From contig JBBEAX010000031.1 in NCBI GenBank assembly GCA_040882645.1, positions 1 through 33,951 of the forward strand: DNA of 33,951 bases. Reading direction: 5' to 3'. This DNA comes from JAUYIV01 sp040882645 (lineage in GTDB: Bacteria; Actinomycetota; Acidimicrobiia; Spongiisociales; UBA11373). The notes beneath the pieces were generated by a model. The model worked only from the letters and a program-made list of their open reading frames with translations, had not been told where the DNA came from and made no database searches. A program made the translations under genes and the position numbers. Positions 1 to 6,420 of the stretch are shown piece by piece; position 1 is the first letter of the stretch, and each line of letters starts with the position of its first letter.

Positions 1-2
1 AA

Positions 3-149
3 ACCCATGCGGCGTTCGCCACGAACGCCGCGACGGCGATCGGCTCGGCCCGGCTCAGCGCCGAGCCTGCCGTCCTCTTAGAGGCGCTGACCACCGTGGC
101 TATCTCCCGGATTGCTTCAGGTCTATCGGCCCGCAATCAGGGCGACTGA
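3..149 (+). CDS. C-terminal end of an unidentified protein (partial)
   Basis: Reading frame 3 is open from the window edge to a TGA at 147-149 and gives 48 residues rich in Ala, Leu and Ile, ending in ARNQGD. The composition is that of a normal alpha-helical protein end and the other two plus frames are Arg/Pro-rich, as shadow frames are in this GC-rich DNA. It runs convergent to the dehydrogenase gene and ends 23 bp before that gene's stop. No motif lets me name a family. It could be a chance open frame, because only 147 bases are visible. Confidence 0.4.
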   Translation, partial: THAAFATNAATAIGSARLSAEPAVLLEALTTVAISRIASGLSARNQGD

Positions 150-172
150 ACGACGGATTGGCCCCGACCGGG

Positions 173-937
173 CTACTTCGGGCCCATGCGGGCACCGGCG
201 TCGAGGCGCACGGTCTCGCCGTTGATGAGGGCGTTTTCGAACAGGTGGATCGCCAGGGCGGCGAACTCGGACGGCCGGCCCAGCCGCTTGGGGAAGACAG
301 GGACCTGTGCCAGCGATTCGCGGGTCTCGTCGGTCATCCCGGCGATCATCGGGGTCTCCATGATTCCGGGCGCGATCGTGTTCACCCTGATGCCATATGA
401 CGCCAGGTCGCGCGCCAGCGGGAGCGTCATGGCAGCAACGCCGCCCTTCGAGGCCGAGTAGGCGGCCTGCCCCACCTGCCCCTCGGTGGCAGCGATCGAG
501 GCGATGTTCACGATCACCCCCCGTTCCCCATCATCGTTGGGGGTGTTGTCGGCCATGGCCTTCGCCACATGCCGGGTCACGTCGAATGTCCCGATCAGGT
601 TCACCCGGATCACGGCCTCGTACAGTTCGAGAGGGAAGAGGGCACCCGACCGGGCGACCACGCGGTGGGCCGGAGCTATGCCGGCGGCATTGAGGCAGAG
701 GTGAATCCCCCCCATGGCCGCGGCGGCCGCCTCCACGGCCTCGCTGACCTGGGCGGGAACGGTCACGTCGGTGGGCAGGAACGAACCGCCGATCTCCTCC
801 GCCACCTCGGCGCCGTGCGACGCGGGCAGATCGAGCAGGGTCACCCTGGCCCCCCCCCCCCCCACCCCCCGGGCGGTCGCCTCCCCAAGCCCGGAACCCC
901 CGCCAGTTACCAGAGCCCCGGTGCCTTCGATTTTCAT
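173..937 (-). CDS. Short-chain dehydrogenase (SDR), HSD10-like
   Basis: A classical SDR of 254 residues that should oxidise or reduce a hydroxyl/keto group using NAD(H). Visible motifs are the Rossmann loop TGGGSGLG at residues 11-18, NAAG at 83-86, the catalytic Ser147 and the Y160-S-A-S-K164 pair. Overall layout resembles 3-hydroxyacyl-CoA dehydrogenase type 2 / 17-beta-HSD 10, which would fit fatty-acid or branched-chain acyl-CoA oxidation; substrate is inferred, not shown. The open frame extends 74 codons upstream but the ATG at 937 is preceded by CGGGAGG six bases away and starts exactly at the family's N-terminus. A run of 14 C on the plus strand falls inside the gene and encodes the unusual GGGG at residues 26-29; the frame is kept. 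Confidence 0.9.
   Translation of the reverse strand: MKIEGTGALVTGGGSGLGEATARGVGGGGARVTLLDLPASHGAEVAEEIGGSFLPTDVTVPAQVSEAVEAAAAAMGGIHLCLNAAGIAPAHRVVARSGALFPLELYEAVIRVNLIGTFDVTRHVAKAMADNTPNDDGERGVIVNIASIAATEGQVGQAAYSASKGGVAAMTLPLARDLASYGIRVNTIAPGIMETPMIAGMTDETRESLAQVPVFPKRLGRPSEFAALAIHLFENALINGETVRLDAGARMGPK
850..863. repeat. 14-base C homopolymer inside the SDR gene
   Basis: Fourteen consecutive C on the plus strand (G in the coding sense), followed after one A by six more C. It lies in the region between the nucleotide-binding loop and the second beta strand of the dehydrogenase. The reading frame is intact with this count. A tract of this length is prone to polymerase slippage and also to base-calling error. 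Confidence 0.9.
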
Positions 938-955
938 ATGGAATCCTCCCGTATC

Positions 956-1044
956 CGGCTCCAGGCTCCAGCTCCAGCCCCGGCCAGACACGATACCCGG
1001 CGGTCCGACGCGTCTGGCTGGGGCGGTGGCTGGGGCCGGGGCTG
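956..1044. repeat. Intergenic word-repeat hairpin (GGCTCCA / GGCTGGGG)
   Basis: The gap between the HAD gene and the SDR gene holds repeated words on both arms: GGCTCCA-like on the left and GGCTGGGG-like on the right. An 11-bp perfect inverted repeat (CAGCCCCGGCC at 975-985 with its complement at 1034-1044) and a nested 6-bp one (984-989 with 1012-1017) can fold it into a structured hairpin. Both flanking genes are on the minus strand, so it may act as a terminator for the HAD operon. No T-run follows. Confidence 0.6.
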
Positions 1045-1062
1045 CGAGCGCAGCGAGGCTTC

Positions 1063-2013
1063 TTACACGTGTCCTGGTGGGCGGGGGATGTCGGCAAACG
1101 CTCGTCCCCGGTCTTCGAGGATGCCCTCGGCGATCTGTTCCAGCGAGTCCATCAGCCACAAGTAGGCGGCGCGACCCTCACGGAAGTCTGCCTCGGCCAT
1201 CCCCTGGATACGTCCTTGCTCCTGCAGTTCACGCACCCCCCGGAAGTTGTTCTTCGGAGCCGTCGTGTAGACCCCCAGCGTCTTGCCGCCACGCTCGTTG
1301 ACGATCGAGAATGAAGGCACATCGCTGGGACCGTCGGCCACGTAGATCATGTTGCGGATCGGGACCCGACGCTGTTCCTGACCCATACGGTTGTTCACGT
1401 CGATCGTCGGGTTCTTGTTCACGCCCTTGTTGATCTCGAAAAGGGCCCGGGTCTTCGAGGTGTTGTCGATCATGTACGACACGTGGCTGATGGCCGCTTT
1501 GGCCGCATCGACGTCGAGTCTCTCGCGGTAGCCGGGTGGGGCCTGGCGTTCGATGAAGCTGTTGGCCCAGATCCCATCGAGGTGAGGAGCGAGGGGGCTT
1601 CCCTCGATCATTGGACGGATACCGGTCGACACGACGTAGTGCTCGACCGTGATGCCATCGGCCATGTATCGCGGATCGGTGGCGATTCGCTCCCTGGTCA
1701 CAGTGAGGAAGTCGGGCATGCCCGGAGCGGGGGTGAGATGGCTACCGAGCTCTTTCAGCTTGGCGTTGGTGAGGCCGGAAAACACCCCCGCCTCGACATA
1801 GGAGAGGATGTGGAGCAGGTAGGCGATATCGCGGGCGACGATGGCGCCTCGCTTCGCATGGAACTCGACCAGCCCGTCGACTTCCGCCCAGAAAGTGGGC
1901 TCATCGACGCCGTACTCATCGAACAGCACTTCCTGCTGATTGCCCGGGATGAGGGTGCGATCGAAGTCCCACAGGAAGGCGATGACCGTTTGGGTGAACA
2001 GGGGTACCGGCAT
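1063..2013 (-). CDS. HAD-superfamily phosphatase
   Basis: A 316-residue haloacid-dehalogenase-fold hydrolase. Motif I is D16-F-D18-R-T with the nucleophile and acid/base aspartates; motif II is probably STG at 129-131, motif III a Lys in TSKTRAL near 187, and motif IV is A-D227-G-P-S-D231. A long mostly helical cap separates motifs I and II. The family hydrolyses phosphomonoesters; the DG-x-x-D form of motif IV resembles phosphoserine-phosphatase relatives, but the substrate is unknown. Its ATG lies 8 bp after the stop of the small gene upstream, so the two are probably co-transcribed. No clear SD precedes the ATG. Confidence 0.85.
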   Translation of the reverse strand: MPVPLFTQTVIAFLWDFDRTLIPGNQQEVLFDEYGVDEPTFWAEVDGLVEFHAKRGAIVARDIAYLLHILSYVEAGVFSGLTNAKLKELGSHLTPAPGMPDFLTVTRERIATDPRYMADGITVEHYVVSTGIRPMIEGSPLAPHLDGIWANSFIERQAPPGYRERLDVDAAKAAISHVSYMIDNTSKTRALFEINKGVNKNPTIDVNNRMGQEQRRVPIRNMIYVADGPSDVPSFSIVNERGGKTLGVYTTAPKNNFRGVRELQEQGRIQGMAEADFREGRAAYLWLMDSLEQIAEGILEDRGRAFADIPRPPGHV

Positions 2014-2021
2014 GGCACCCG

Positions 2022-2393
2022 TCAGGGTACTTCGGGGCCCCCGAACCTCACGCTCTCACCGTCGGGCCACCACGGCTGCAGGGTGACGGGGGCACCGCGC
2101 AGGTCGCGGTGGGCTTCGCCCATGCGCCCCGCCGGAACGATCACTGTGATCGCCCAGTCGCACGAACTGACCCGGGATGGAGCCATCAGGGACCCCAGGT
2201 GCTGGGAGTCGCTGGGGAACCACTCCACCAGGCCGCGCTCTGGGGCAACCACGGCGACGCCATCGAGGGTCGGCACGCCGAGGAAGGCCGCCAGCGGGGT
2301 TTCGATCACCGACCCCTCGTAGTGGAGGTGAATCGAGGCCGCGGTGGTCGCCGCCGTCTGGTGGGTCGAGCGATCGGTTGCTGTGAGGACCAC
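2022..2393 (-). CDS. Hypothetical protein, 123 aa, upstream of HAD phosphatase
   Basis: I do not recognise the family. The product is a small beta-rich cytosolic protein with no signal peptide or membrane segment and ends in a Trp/Pro/Gly-rich tail (QPWWPDG). I chose the GTG at 2393 because AAGGGGAT sits just upstream; the open frame continues to 2537 but there it would translate the repeat region at 2452-2586, which is unlikely to be coding. It ends 8 bp before the HAD gene, which suggests one transcript and a linked role. Confidence 0.6.
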   Translation of the reverse strand: MVLTATDRSTHQTAATTAASIHLHYEGSVIETPLAAFLGVPTLDGVAVVAPERGLVEWFPSDSQHLGSLMAPSRVSSCDWAITVIVPAGRMGEAHRDLRGAPVTLQPWWPDGESVRFGGPEVP

Positions 2394-2451
2394 GGTCCAT
2401 CCCCTTGTTCGTTGCAATCGTTCGTTGCTTACATCAGTGTAGTTCGTTCCA

Positions 2452-2586
2452 GGAAGGAGCGAAAGGCGAAGGGCGAAAGGCGAAACCCAGGGCTCGATGG
2501 CGGGGAGGGAGGCGTGGCTGGCCGAAGGCCGGCCCAAGGCGGCCGGAGGCCGCCCGGAGGCGGGAGGCGGGAGGCGGGAGGCGAAA
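2452..2586. repeat. Intergenic tandem-word region (GGCGAAA and GGCGGGA words)
   Basis: The gap between the aconitase X operon and the next minus-strand gene is almost wholly simple words: GGCGAAA/GGCGAAG repeats at about 2460-2488, a GGCC-rich palindromic centre, and GGCGGGA repeated three times near 2560-2583. The same GGCGAAA word recurs at 4257-4320 on the other side of the operon. Open frames through here are compositional artefacts. It can form several alternative hairpins; a terminator role is possible but unproven. Confidence 0.65.
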
Positions 2587-2988
2587 TCAAATCCCGAAGA
2601 CTCCGCTCTCCGTAACTTCCAGCTCCATTCCCGTCTTGAGTCGATCGAACAGCGTCCGGTCGACCACGACGACCGGGCACGTGATCCCGTAGAGCTCCTC
2701 GGCGACGATGGCGCCGATCAGCACGATGTCGTCGGGGGTGGACAGCACGATCGCCGCCGGGGAGGTGCCGAGGCGGATCGCCTCGGCGAGAACGCTGGAG
2801 GACGAGGATGATCCCCGACCTCCGGGCATCACCAGCACCCGCCCGGTGACCACTTCGCCGAGCTGGGGATGGCGAGCGTCGATGATGACTCCCGTACCCG
2901 GGTCGAGGCCTCCCCACATCGAAATCGGCTCGTCGAGCACAAGCGCGCTACCCGAGGCGACGCCAGGAAGCAGGCTGCGGGTGCTCAT
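2587..2988 (-). CDS. Aconitase X swivel (small) subunit, DUF126
   Basis: A 133-residue protein of the aconitase X swivel-domain family. Recognisable landmarks are the N-terminal GxAxGxALVLDEPISMWGG stretch, the PGGRGSSSSSSVLAEAIR Ser-rich loop at residues 50-70 that binds substrate in the family, and a closing CPVVVVD. It pairs with the large subunit encoded immediately upstream: ATG at 2988 overlaps that gene's TGA by four bases (ATGA), which indicates translational coupling. Known members work as cis-3-hydroxyproline dehydratase in bacteria or phosphomevalonate dehydratase in archaea. The longer open frame to 3165 lies wholly inside the large-subunit gene and is rejected. Confidence 0.9.
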   Translation of the reverse strand: MSTRSLLPGVASGSALVLDEPISMWGGLDPGTGVIIDARHPQLGEVVTGRVLVMPGGRGSSSSSSVLAEAIRLGTSPAAIVLSTPDDIVLIGAIVAEELYGITCPVVVVDRTLFDRLKTGMELEVTESGVFGI

Positions 2989-4235
2989 GCCCACACCGAC
3001 TCGTCGCGTTTGATCGTCCCGGCAGCCGCCGATGCCACGCATTCTTCGAGGCTGCCGAATGCCACTTCGACCCCGAGGTTTCCCGGTGCGTAGTAGGCCC
3101 ATTTGCCCGAATTGGTCATGACCACACCGGTGACGTCGCGAAGGATCGGCGTGATGTAGGTGCAAGTGTCGGTGACGATCTCCACGCCGGCATCCCGCAA
3201 CGGGGTCACCAGGCCGGCGGCCGCTGCCTGGGCGAGGACGCCACGACTGGTGTTCACGAAGAAGTCGACAACGAACCGCTCCCCGTCGACGAGCGAGGCG
3301 AGCCGCTCGAACTCGACGAGCGAGAAGTGCGGAGTGCCGACACTCACCGCGGCGAGGGGTCCCTCGCTGGCCGTCGACAGATCGTTGCGTGCCTCCCGCA
3401 GCATTGCCAAGTCGATGTCGACCTCGAGTTTCGGGGTTCCACCACCGAGGGCGGCCTCGAGTGTGGGGGCCTCGGGGGTGCGGCCGACGGCATGGAACAT
3501 CGCCACGCCGCCGGAGGAGGCGGCGGCGGCTCCCAGAGCCTTCAACCCGTCCTCAGGGGCGTCGGCGGGGAGACCGATGATCGCCGGCAGCAGGCTCCCC
3601 GTCATTCCACCCACCAGGTGGCCCACGATCGGATAGAGCAATTCACTGTCGCGGACGAGTTCGGGGAGCGCGGCGATGTGGAATACCGCCTCCGCCCTGC
3701 GGTGCTCGTCGAGGTGGAGGCCAGCTTCCGGCACCCTGCCGGTGATGGCGGCGCAGATGTCGATGAAATCGCCATAACGATCGGTGCGCGCCCCGAGCAC
3801 CGAGTTGGCGAAGACGATCGCGTTCGACTCCGCCCAGGCGACATGCTCGCCCAGCGCCGGGCGGGTCGACTGATACGGGGCACAGGTAAAGGTCGGTTGG
3901 CCCCCCATCGAGACATATGCCCGCATCAGGCGCCGACCGCGTTCGGCGAGCAACCCGTCACCCCTGAACAGTGCGGGGTGCAGCAGGTCCAGCGAGGAAA
4001 CGTTGAGCGTGGTGGGGACCACAACCCGGCCGCCGCTCGCCGAGAGTCGTTCGGCGAAGTCGAGCCCCGCCTCGCCGTGATACAGGCAGGAGTCGATGTG
4101 GGCACCGGTGACATCGATCATCCGGGACGCGCCTGCCGCCTCCGCCATCCTGACCAGGATCCGCATGGCGAGGGCCGCCGCCTCGCCCTGCTCCCCGCCG
4201 AGCATCGCTTGGTCGGGATCCGTCAGATGAAGCAT
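2985..4235 (-). CDS. Aconitase X catalytic (large) subunit
   Basis: A 416-residue Fe-S hydro-lyase subunit of the AcnX family. It begins in the usual way (LTDPDQAMLGGEQGEA), and carries Cys50 (DSCLYHG), Cys118 (TCAPYQ), the AWAESNAIVFANSVLGART block at 133-151, DICAAITGR, a late DTCTYI cysteine and the C-terminal TNSGKWAYYAPG. The cysteines are candidate cluster ligands. Separate large and small subunits match the two-gene form of the family. Dehydration of cis-3-hydroxy-L-proline is the best-known bacterial activity, but no proline-catabolism gene is next to it, so the substrate stays open. The frame extends to 4379 through repeat DNA; ATG 4235 is chosen from family length. No SD is visible. 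Confidence 0.9.
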   Translation of the reverse strand: MLHLTDPDQAMLGGEQGEAAALAMRILVRMAEAAGASRMIDVTGAHIDSCLYHGEAGLDFAERLSASGGRVVVPTTLNVSSLDLLHPALFRGDGLLAERGRRLMRAYVSMGGQPTFTCAPYQSTRPALGEHVAWAESNAIVFANSVLGARTDRYGDFIDICAAITGRVPEAGLHLDEHRRAEAVFHIAALPELVRDSELLYPIVGHLVGGMTGSLLPAIIGLPADAPEDGLKALGAAAASSGGVAMFHAVGRTPEAPTLEAALGGGTPKLEVDIDLAMLREARNDLSTASEGPLAAVSVGTPHFSLVEFERLASLVDGERFVVDFFVNTSRGVLAQAAAAGLVTPLRDAGVEIVTDTCTYITPILRDVTGVVMTNSGKWAYYAPGNLGVEVAFGSLEECVASAAAGTIKRDESVWA

Positions 4236-4255
4236 GTTGGGAGTATGGCCCAGCA

Positions 4256-4332
4256 GGCGAAAGGCGATGAGCGATGGGCGAAACCGCGAGTGGCGCTGGC
4301 GGGGTTTCGCCTTTCGCCTTTCGCCCATCGCC
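4256..4332. repeat. Word-repeat hairpin between divergent genes
   Basis: GGCGAAA/GGCGATG words on the left and their complements (TTTCGCC repeated three times) on the right flank a short spacer. A perfect 13-bp inverted repeat pairs 4271-4283 with 4319-4331, and an alternative 8-bp one pairs 4278-4285 with 4303-4310. The location is between divergently transcribed genes, so this is promoter space, not a terminator position. Confidence 0.7.
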
Positions 4333-4377
4333 CCCCAAGCACCACAAGTGTCACTGATCGATCTACCGTCCACGAAC

Positions 4378-4851
4378 ATGACCGACTACGAAATTCAGCG
4401 GATCGAAGCCGCCGAGGCGCGACCGCTGCGGCGGGCGCTGCTGCATCCGACCCAGCCGCCCGGCGCCGTCGACTACGAGGCCGACCATCAGCCGGCGGCT
4501 CTCCATGTCGGGACCTTCAAAGATGGGGTGTTGGTCGGGATCGCATCGGTACACCCCCAGCCGATGCCGGGATCTCACAGCACCGGGGCATGGCGTATCC
4601 GTGACATCGCCGTCGAACACGGCCACCGGGGCCGTGGGGTGGGAGCATGGATGCTCGAGCGGTGCCTGGAGCACGTGTCCACCAACTCAGGGGTGATCAT
4701 CTGGTGCACAGCCCGAGTTGGGGCCTACGGCTTCTTCGAGCGTATGGGCCTCGCCCGGTCCGGGCCTCCGATCGAGGACCCGACCGAAGGCCCGCAATAC
4801 ACCCTCTATGCCGAGGTTCCGCCGCTCGAGCGGTCCTGGAAGATCGGCTGA
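4378..4851 (+). CDS. GNAT-family N-acetyltransferase
   Basis: A 157-residue acetyl-CoA-dependent acetyltransferase. The acetyl-CoA pyrophosphate loop is H-R-G-R-G-V-G-A at residues 83-90, preceded by the beta-4 strand RIRDIAVE and followed by the alpha-3 helix; the C-terminal part contains AYGFFERMGL, the usual family ending where the Tyr acts near the thiolate. Substrate cannot be read from the sequence. The open frame reaches back to 4234 but only through hairpin DNA; ATG 4378 starts the fold. It is divergent from aconitase X and has no clear SD. Confidence 0.85.
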   Translation: MTDYEIQRIEAAEARPLRRALLHPTQPPGAVDYEADHQPAALHVGTFKDGVLVGIASVHPQPMPGSHSTGAWRIRDIAVEHGHRGRGVGAWMLERCLEHVSTNSGVIIWCTARVGAYGFFERMGLARSGPPIEDPTEGPQYTLYAEVPPLERSWKIG

Positions 4852-4903
4852 CCCCCGGCGCGCCGAGACGGCTCGACCGATCGGTCTCGAATTCGTCGGG
4901 TTG

Positions 4904-5089
4904 TCAGCTCTTGGTGGGCTGCGGAATCCGGGCGGGCCGGGGTACCGGCTGGAAATGGGTCCAGCAGAGTTCGTTCTTGTTGTACGAGGAGATCCGCGTG
5001 GTGCAGCCCTCATGGATGCACACCCGCTGTCCCCCGTACGTCTTCCGGGGTCGGCCCCCAGTCAACTTCGAGATCGAGTGTTGGCTCAC
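4904..5089 (-). CDS. Small zinc-finger-like protein with AT-hook-like basic stretch
   Basis: A 61-residue protein with GTG start at 5089; an in-frame TAG lies two codons upstream, so no longer start is possible. Residues 10-20 (TGGRPRKTYGG) look like an AT-hook. Cys24, Cys29, Cys42 and His45 form a C-x4-C-x12-C-x2-H set suited to one zinc ion, around a conserved-looking SSYNKNELCWTH. I have seen similar small proteins in actinobacteria but cannot name a characterised one; DNA binding is inferred. It sits convergent to the GNAT gene with 52 bp between stops. SD is weak. Confidence 0.6.
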   Translation of the reverse strand: MSQHSISKLTGGRPRKTYGGQRVCIHEGCTTRISSYNKNELCWTHFQPVPRPARIPQPTKS

Positions 5090-5135
5090 GCCCTAACCAT
5101 GCCATGAACTCGCAAGTTGTTCAAAGTGGGCCGAG

Positions 5136-5300
5136 CCGCAATGAGCAATGCGCAATGCGCCATGCGCAACCGGGCGATCGCGTACGAAGGGTCTGCGACT
5201 CCTGCGGAGGGCGGAAGGCGGAAGGCGGATGGCAAGGAGCGGCAGCGACCTGTCAGCGACCTGTCAGCGACTGTCAGCGACTGTCAGCGACTGTCAGCGG
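5136..5300. repeat. Three different tandem words in one intergenic gap
   Basis: From 5136 the word ATGCGCA/GCAATGC recurs, then GGCGGAA words at about 5205-5230, then a clean tandem array at 5243-5300: two 11-base units CAGCGACCTGT, three 10-base units CAGCGACTGT and a partial unit. There are no unique spacers, so it is not a CRISPR array. Unit length of 10-11 bases is close to one helical turn. Confidence 0.8.
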
Positions 5301-5340
5301 GTAGCGAAAGGTCCGAACGCGGGAAGCGCAAGACAGCCAG

Positions 5341-5399
5341 TTGCCAGCCACAGCCTTCTCTTTATGGCACAATTCCGCCACGGAGAAAGGAGGTGGTCC
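5341..5399 (+). promoter_or_regulatory. Possible promoter plus extreme Shine-Dalgarno
   Basis: TTGCCA at 5341-5346 and TATGGC at 5363-5368 are separated by 16 bases and could be a -35/-10 pair; this part is weak. AAAGGAGGTGGTCC at 5386-5399 can pair over 14 contiguous bases with the 3' end of 16S rRNA (one G-U pair), far longer than any other SD in the window. It stands 10 bases (from GGAGG) before a GTG start. A second GGAGGTGGTC lies 41 bases later, inside the small ORF. Confidence 0.5.
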
Positions 5400-5403
5400 A
5401 CAC

Positions 5404-5448
5404 GTGATTGACAGTATTCGCAGGACTCCGGAGGTGGTCGGGCGCTGA
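5404..5448 (+). CDS. 14-residue mini-ORF behind extreme SD
   Basis: GTG at 5404 reads MIDSIRRTPEVVGR and ends at TGA 5446-5448. The start is supported only by the extreme SD at 5386-5399. An SD-like GGAGGTGGTC at 5430-5439 lies six bases before the stop, an arrangement that in prfB stimulates +1 frameshifting; the +1 frame stays open well past 5583. A strong hairpin starts the base after the stop. It may be a leader peptide, the first part of a frameshifted protein, or a feature of a structured RNA. No same-strand gene follows, since the next gene is convergent. Confidence 0.4.
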   Translation: MIDSIRRTPEVVGR

Positions 5449-5467
5449 GCGGCCACGGGGTGGCCGC
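5449..5467 (+). terminator. GC-rich hairpin directly after mini-ORF
   Basis: GCGGCCAC at 5449-5456, a GGG loop and GTGGCCGC at 5460-5467 form a perfect 8-bp stem. It begins immediately after the TGA. No T-run follows, so it may be an attenuator-type stem or part of a folded RNA rather than a simple terminator. The bases from 5468 to 5583 contain no convincing gene; their composition is non-repetitive and could be the rest of a structured transcript. Confidence 0.5.
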
Positions 5468-5583
5468 TCCCGGGTGCCGAACCCGGACGTGGCGACTCCA
5501 ACCTGGACCACCGGAATCGGGAGGCCCGTGAGCTGGTCCCTCACGGCGGCGATGACGCCGAAGTGCCTCCCGGTTCTTCTTTT

Positions 5584-6381
5584 TCAGTCGCGGTGGCGGA
5601 TTCTCGCCCCCAGGTACAGGGGCACCCCCTGCCACAGGACCATCAGCGAGCCGGCGACCACCAGCACCCACCCGGCGATGGGTCGCCAGCGGTCGAGATC
5701 ACTCTCAGTCCGTCCCACCGTGCCCTGCGCCTCTTCCACCCCCACCCGGTATTCCTCGAACAGCACCGCCGCCTCGGCGAACTCCGCCTGCATCTGAACG
5801 AGGCTGGCCTCGATCTGGTCGAGGCTGTCCCGGACGGCGACGAGGTTCCCGCGCCCCTCATCGAGGAGCCGTCCCTGCTCACGCAGGCTCGCGGGAACCT
5901 CCGCCAGCGAAAGGTCCATCTGCCGGAACGCCTCACCCAGCGTCAGCTCGGAGTCGGAGCCGATCCCGAAGATCGCCAGTGCCTCGATGGTGCGGTCGAG
6001 TACGTCGGCCACCTCGATGAGACCCGGAAACGACCCATGCAGCGCGTCGAAACTGTCCGCAAGGTCTACGCCGATGACACTGGACATGTCCGTCAGCGCC
6101 GTCTCGAACTCGATCAGGCCGTCGCGGAAGTCGTCCATCCCCTCATCGACGGAAGCGAGGCCTTCGTCGGCGGCGGAGAGGATCGACTGGGCGGTATCGA
6201 TGCCTTCGGCGGTGGACTCGAGGACGTCTGCGACGACGGCGGTGCCGTCACCAACATCGTCGGTGAGGCGCAGCACCACGAAGCCGAGCACGACCACCGC
6301 GACCCCGACAACGATGCCGGCGATGCCGAGCGCGGTGAACCCCCACCCGAGATAGCGGCCCCCCCATTCGTCTTCAGACAT
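5584..6381 (-). CDS. Two-TM membrane protein with coiled-coil domain
   Basis: A 265-residue protein of no recognised family. It has a membrane segment at about residues 14-37, a long acidic, heptad-rich helical region (about 45-235) that looks like a coiled coil or helical bundle, and a second membrane segment at about 238-260, ending in a short basic tail. The large middle region would lie outside the membrane, like chemoreceptor or sensor periplasmic helices, but there is no signalling domain. The gene follows FabH by 39 bp on the same strand and may be co-transcribed with it. No SD is visible at the ATG. Confidence 0.75.
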   Translation of the reverse strand: MSEDEWGGRYLGWGFTALGIAGIVVGVAVVVLGFVVLRLTDDVGDGTAVVADVLESTAEGIDTAQSILSAADEGLASVDEGMDDFRDGLIEFETALTDMSSVIGVDLADSFDALHGSFPGLIEVADVLDRTIEALAIFGIGSDSELTLGEAFRQMDLSLAEVPASLREQGRLLDEGRGNLVAVRDSLDQIEASLVQMQAEFAEAAVLFEEYRVGVEEAQGTVGRTESDLDRWRPIAGWVLVVAGSLMVLWQGVPLYLGARIRHRD

Positions 6382-6420
6382 ACCGAATCGTAAGCCGCCG
6401 AGCCGCGCTCCGGGACCCGG

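Noticed and set aside
4236..4379. Longer N-terminus for aconitase X large subunit
   Set aside because: The extra codons translate word-repeat hairpin DNA and exceed the family's usual start.
5243..5300. CRISPR-like array of short direct repeats
   Set aside because: Units are 10-11 bases with no unique spacers and no cas genes nearby; it is a simple tandem repeat.
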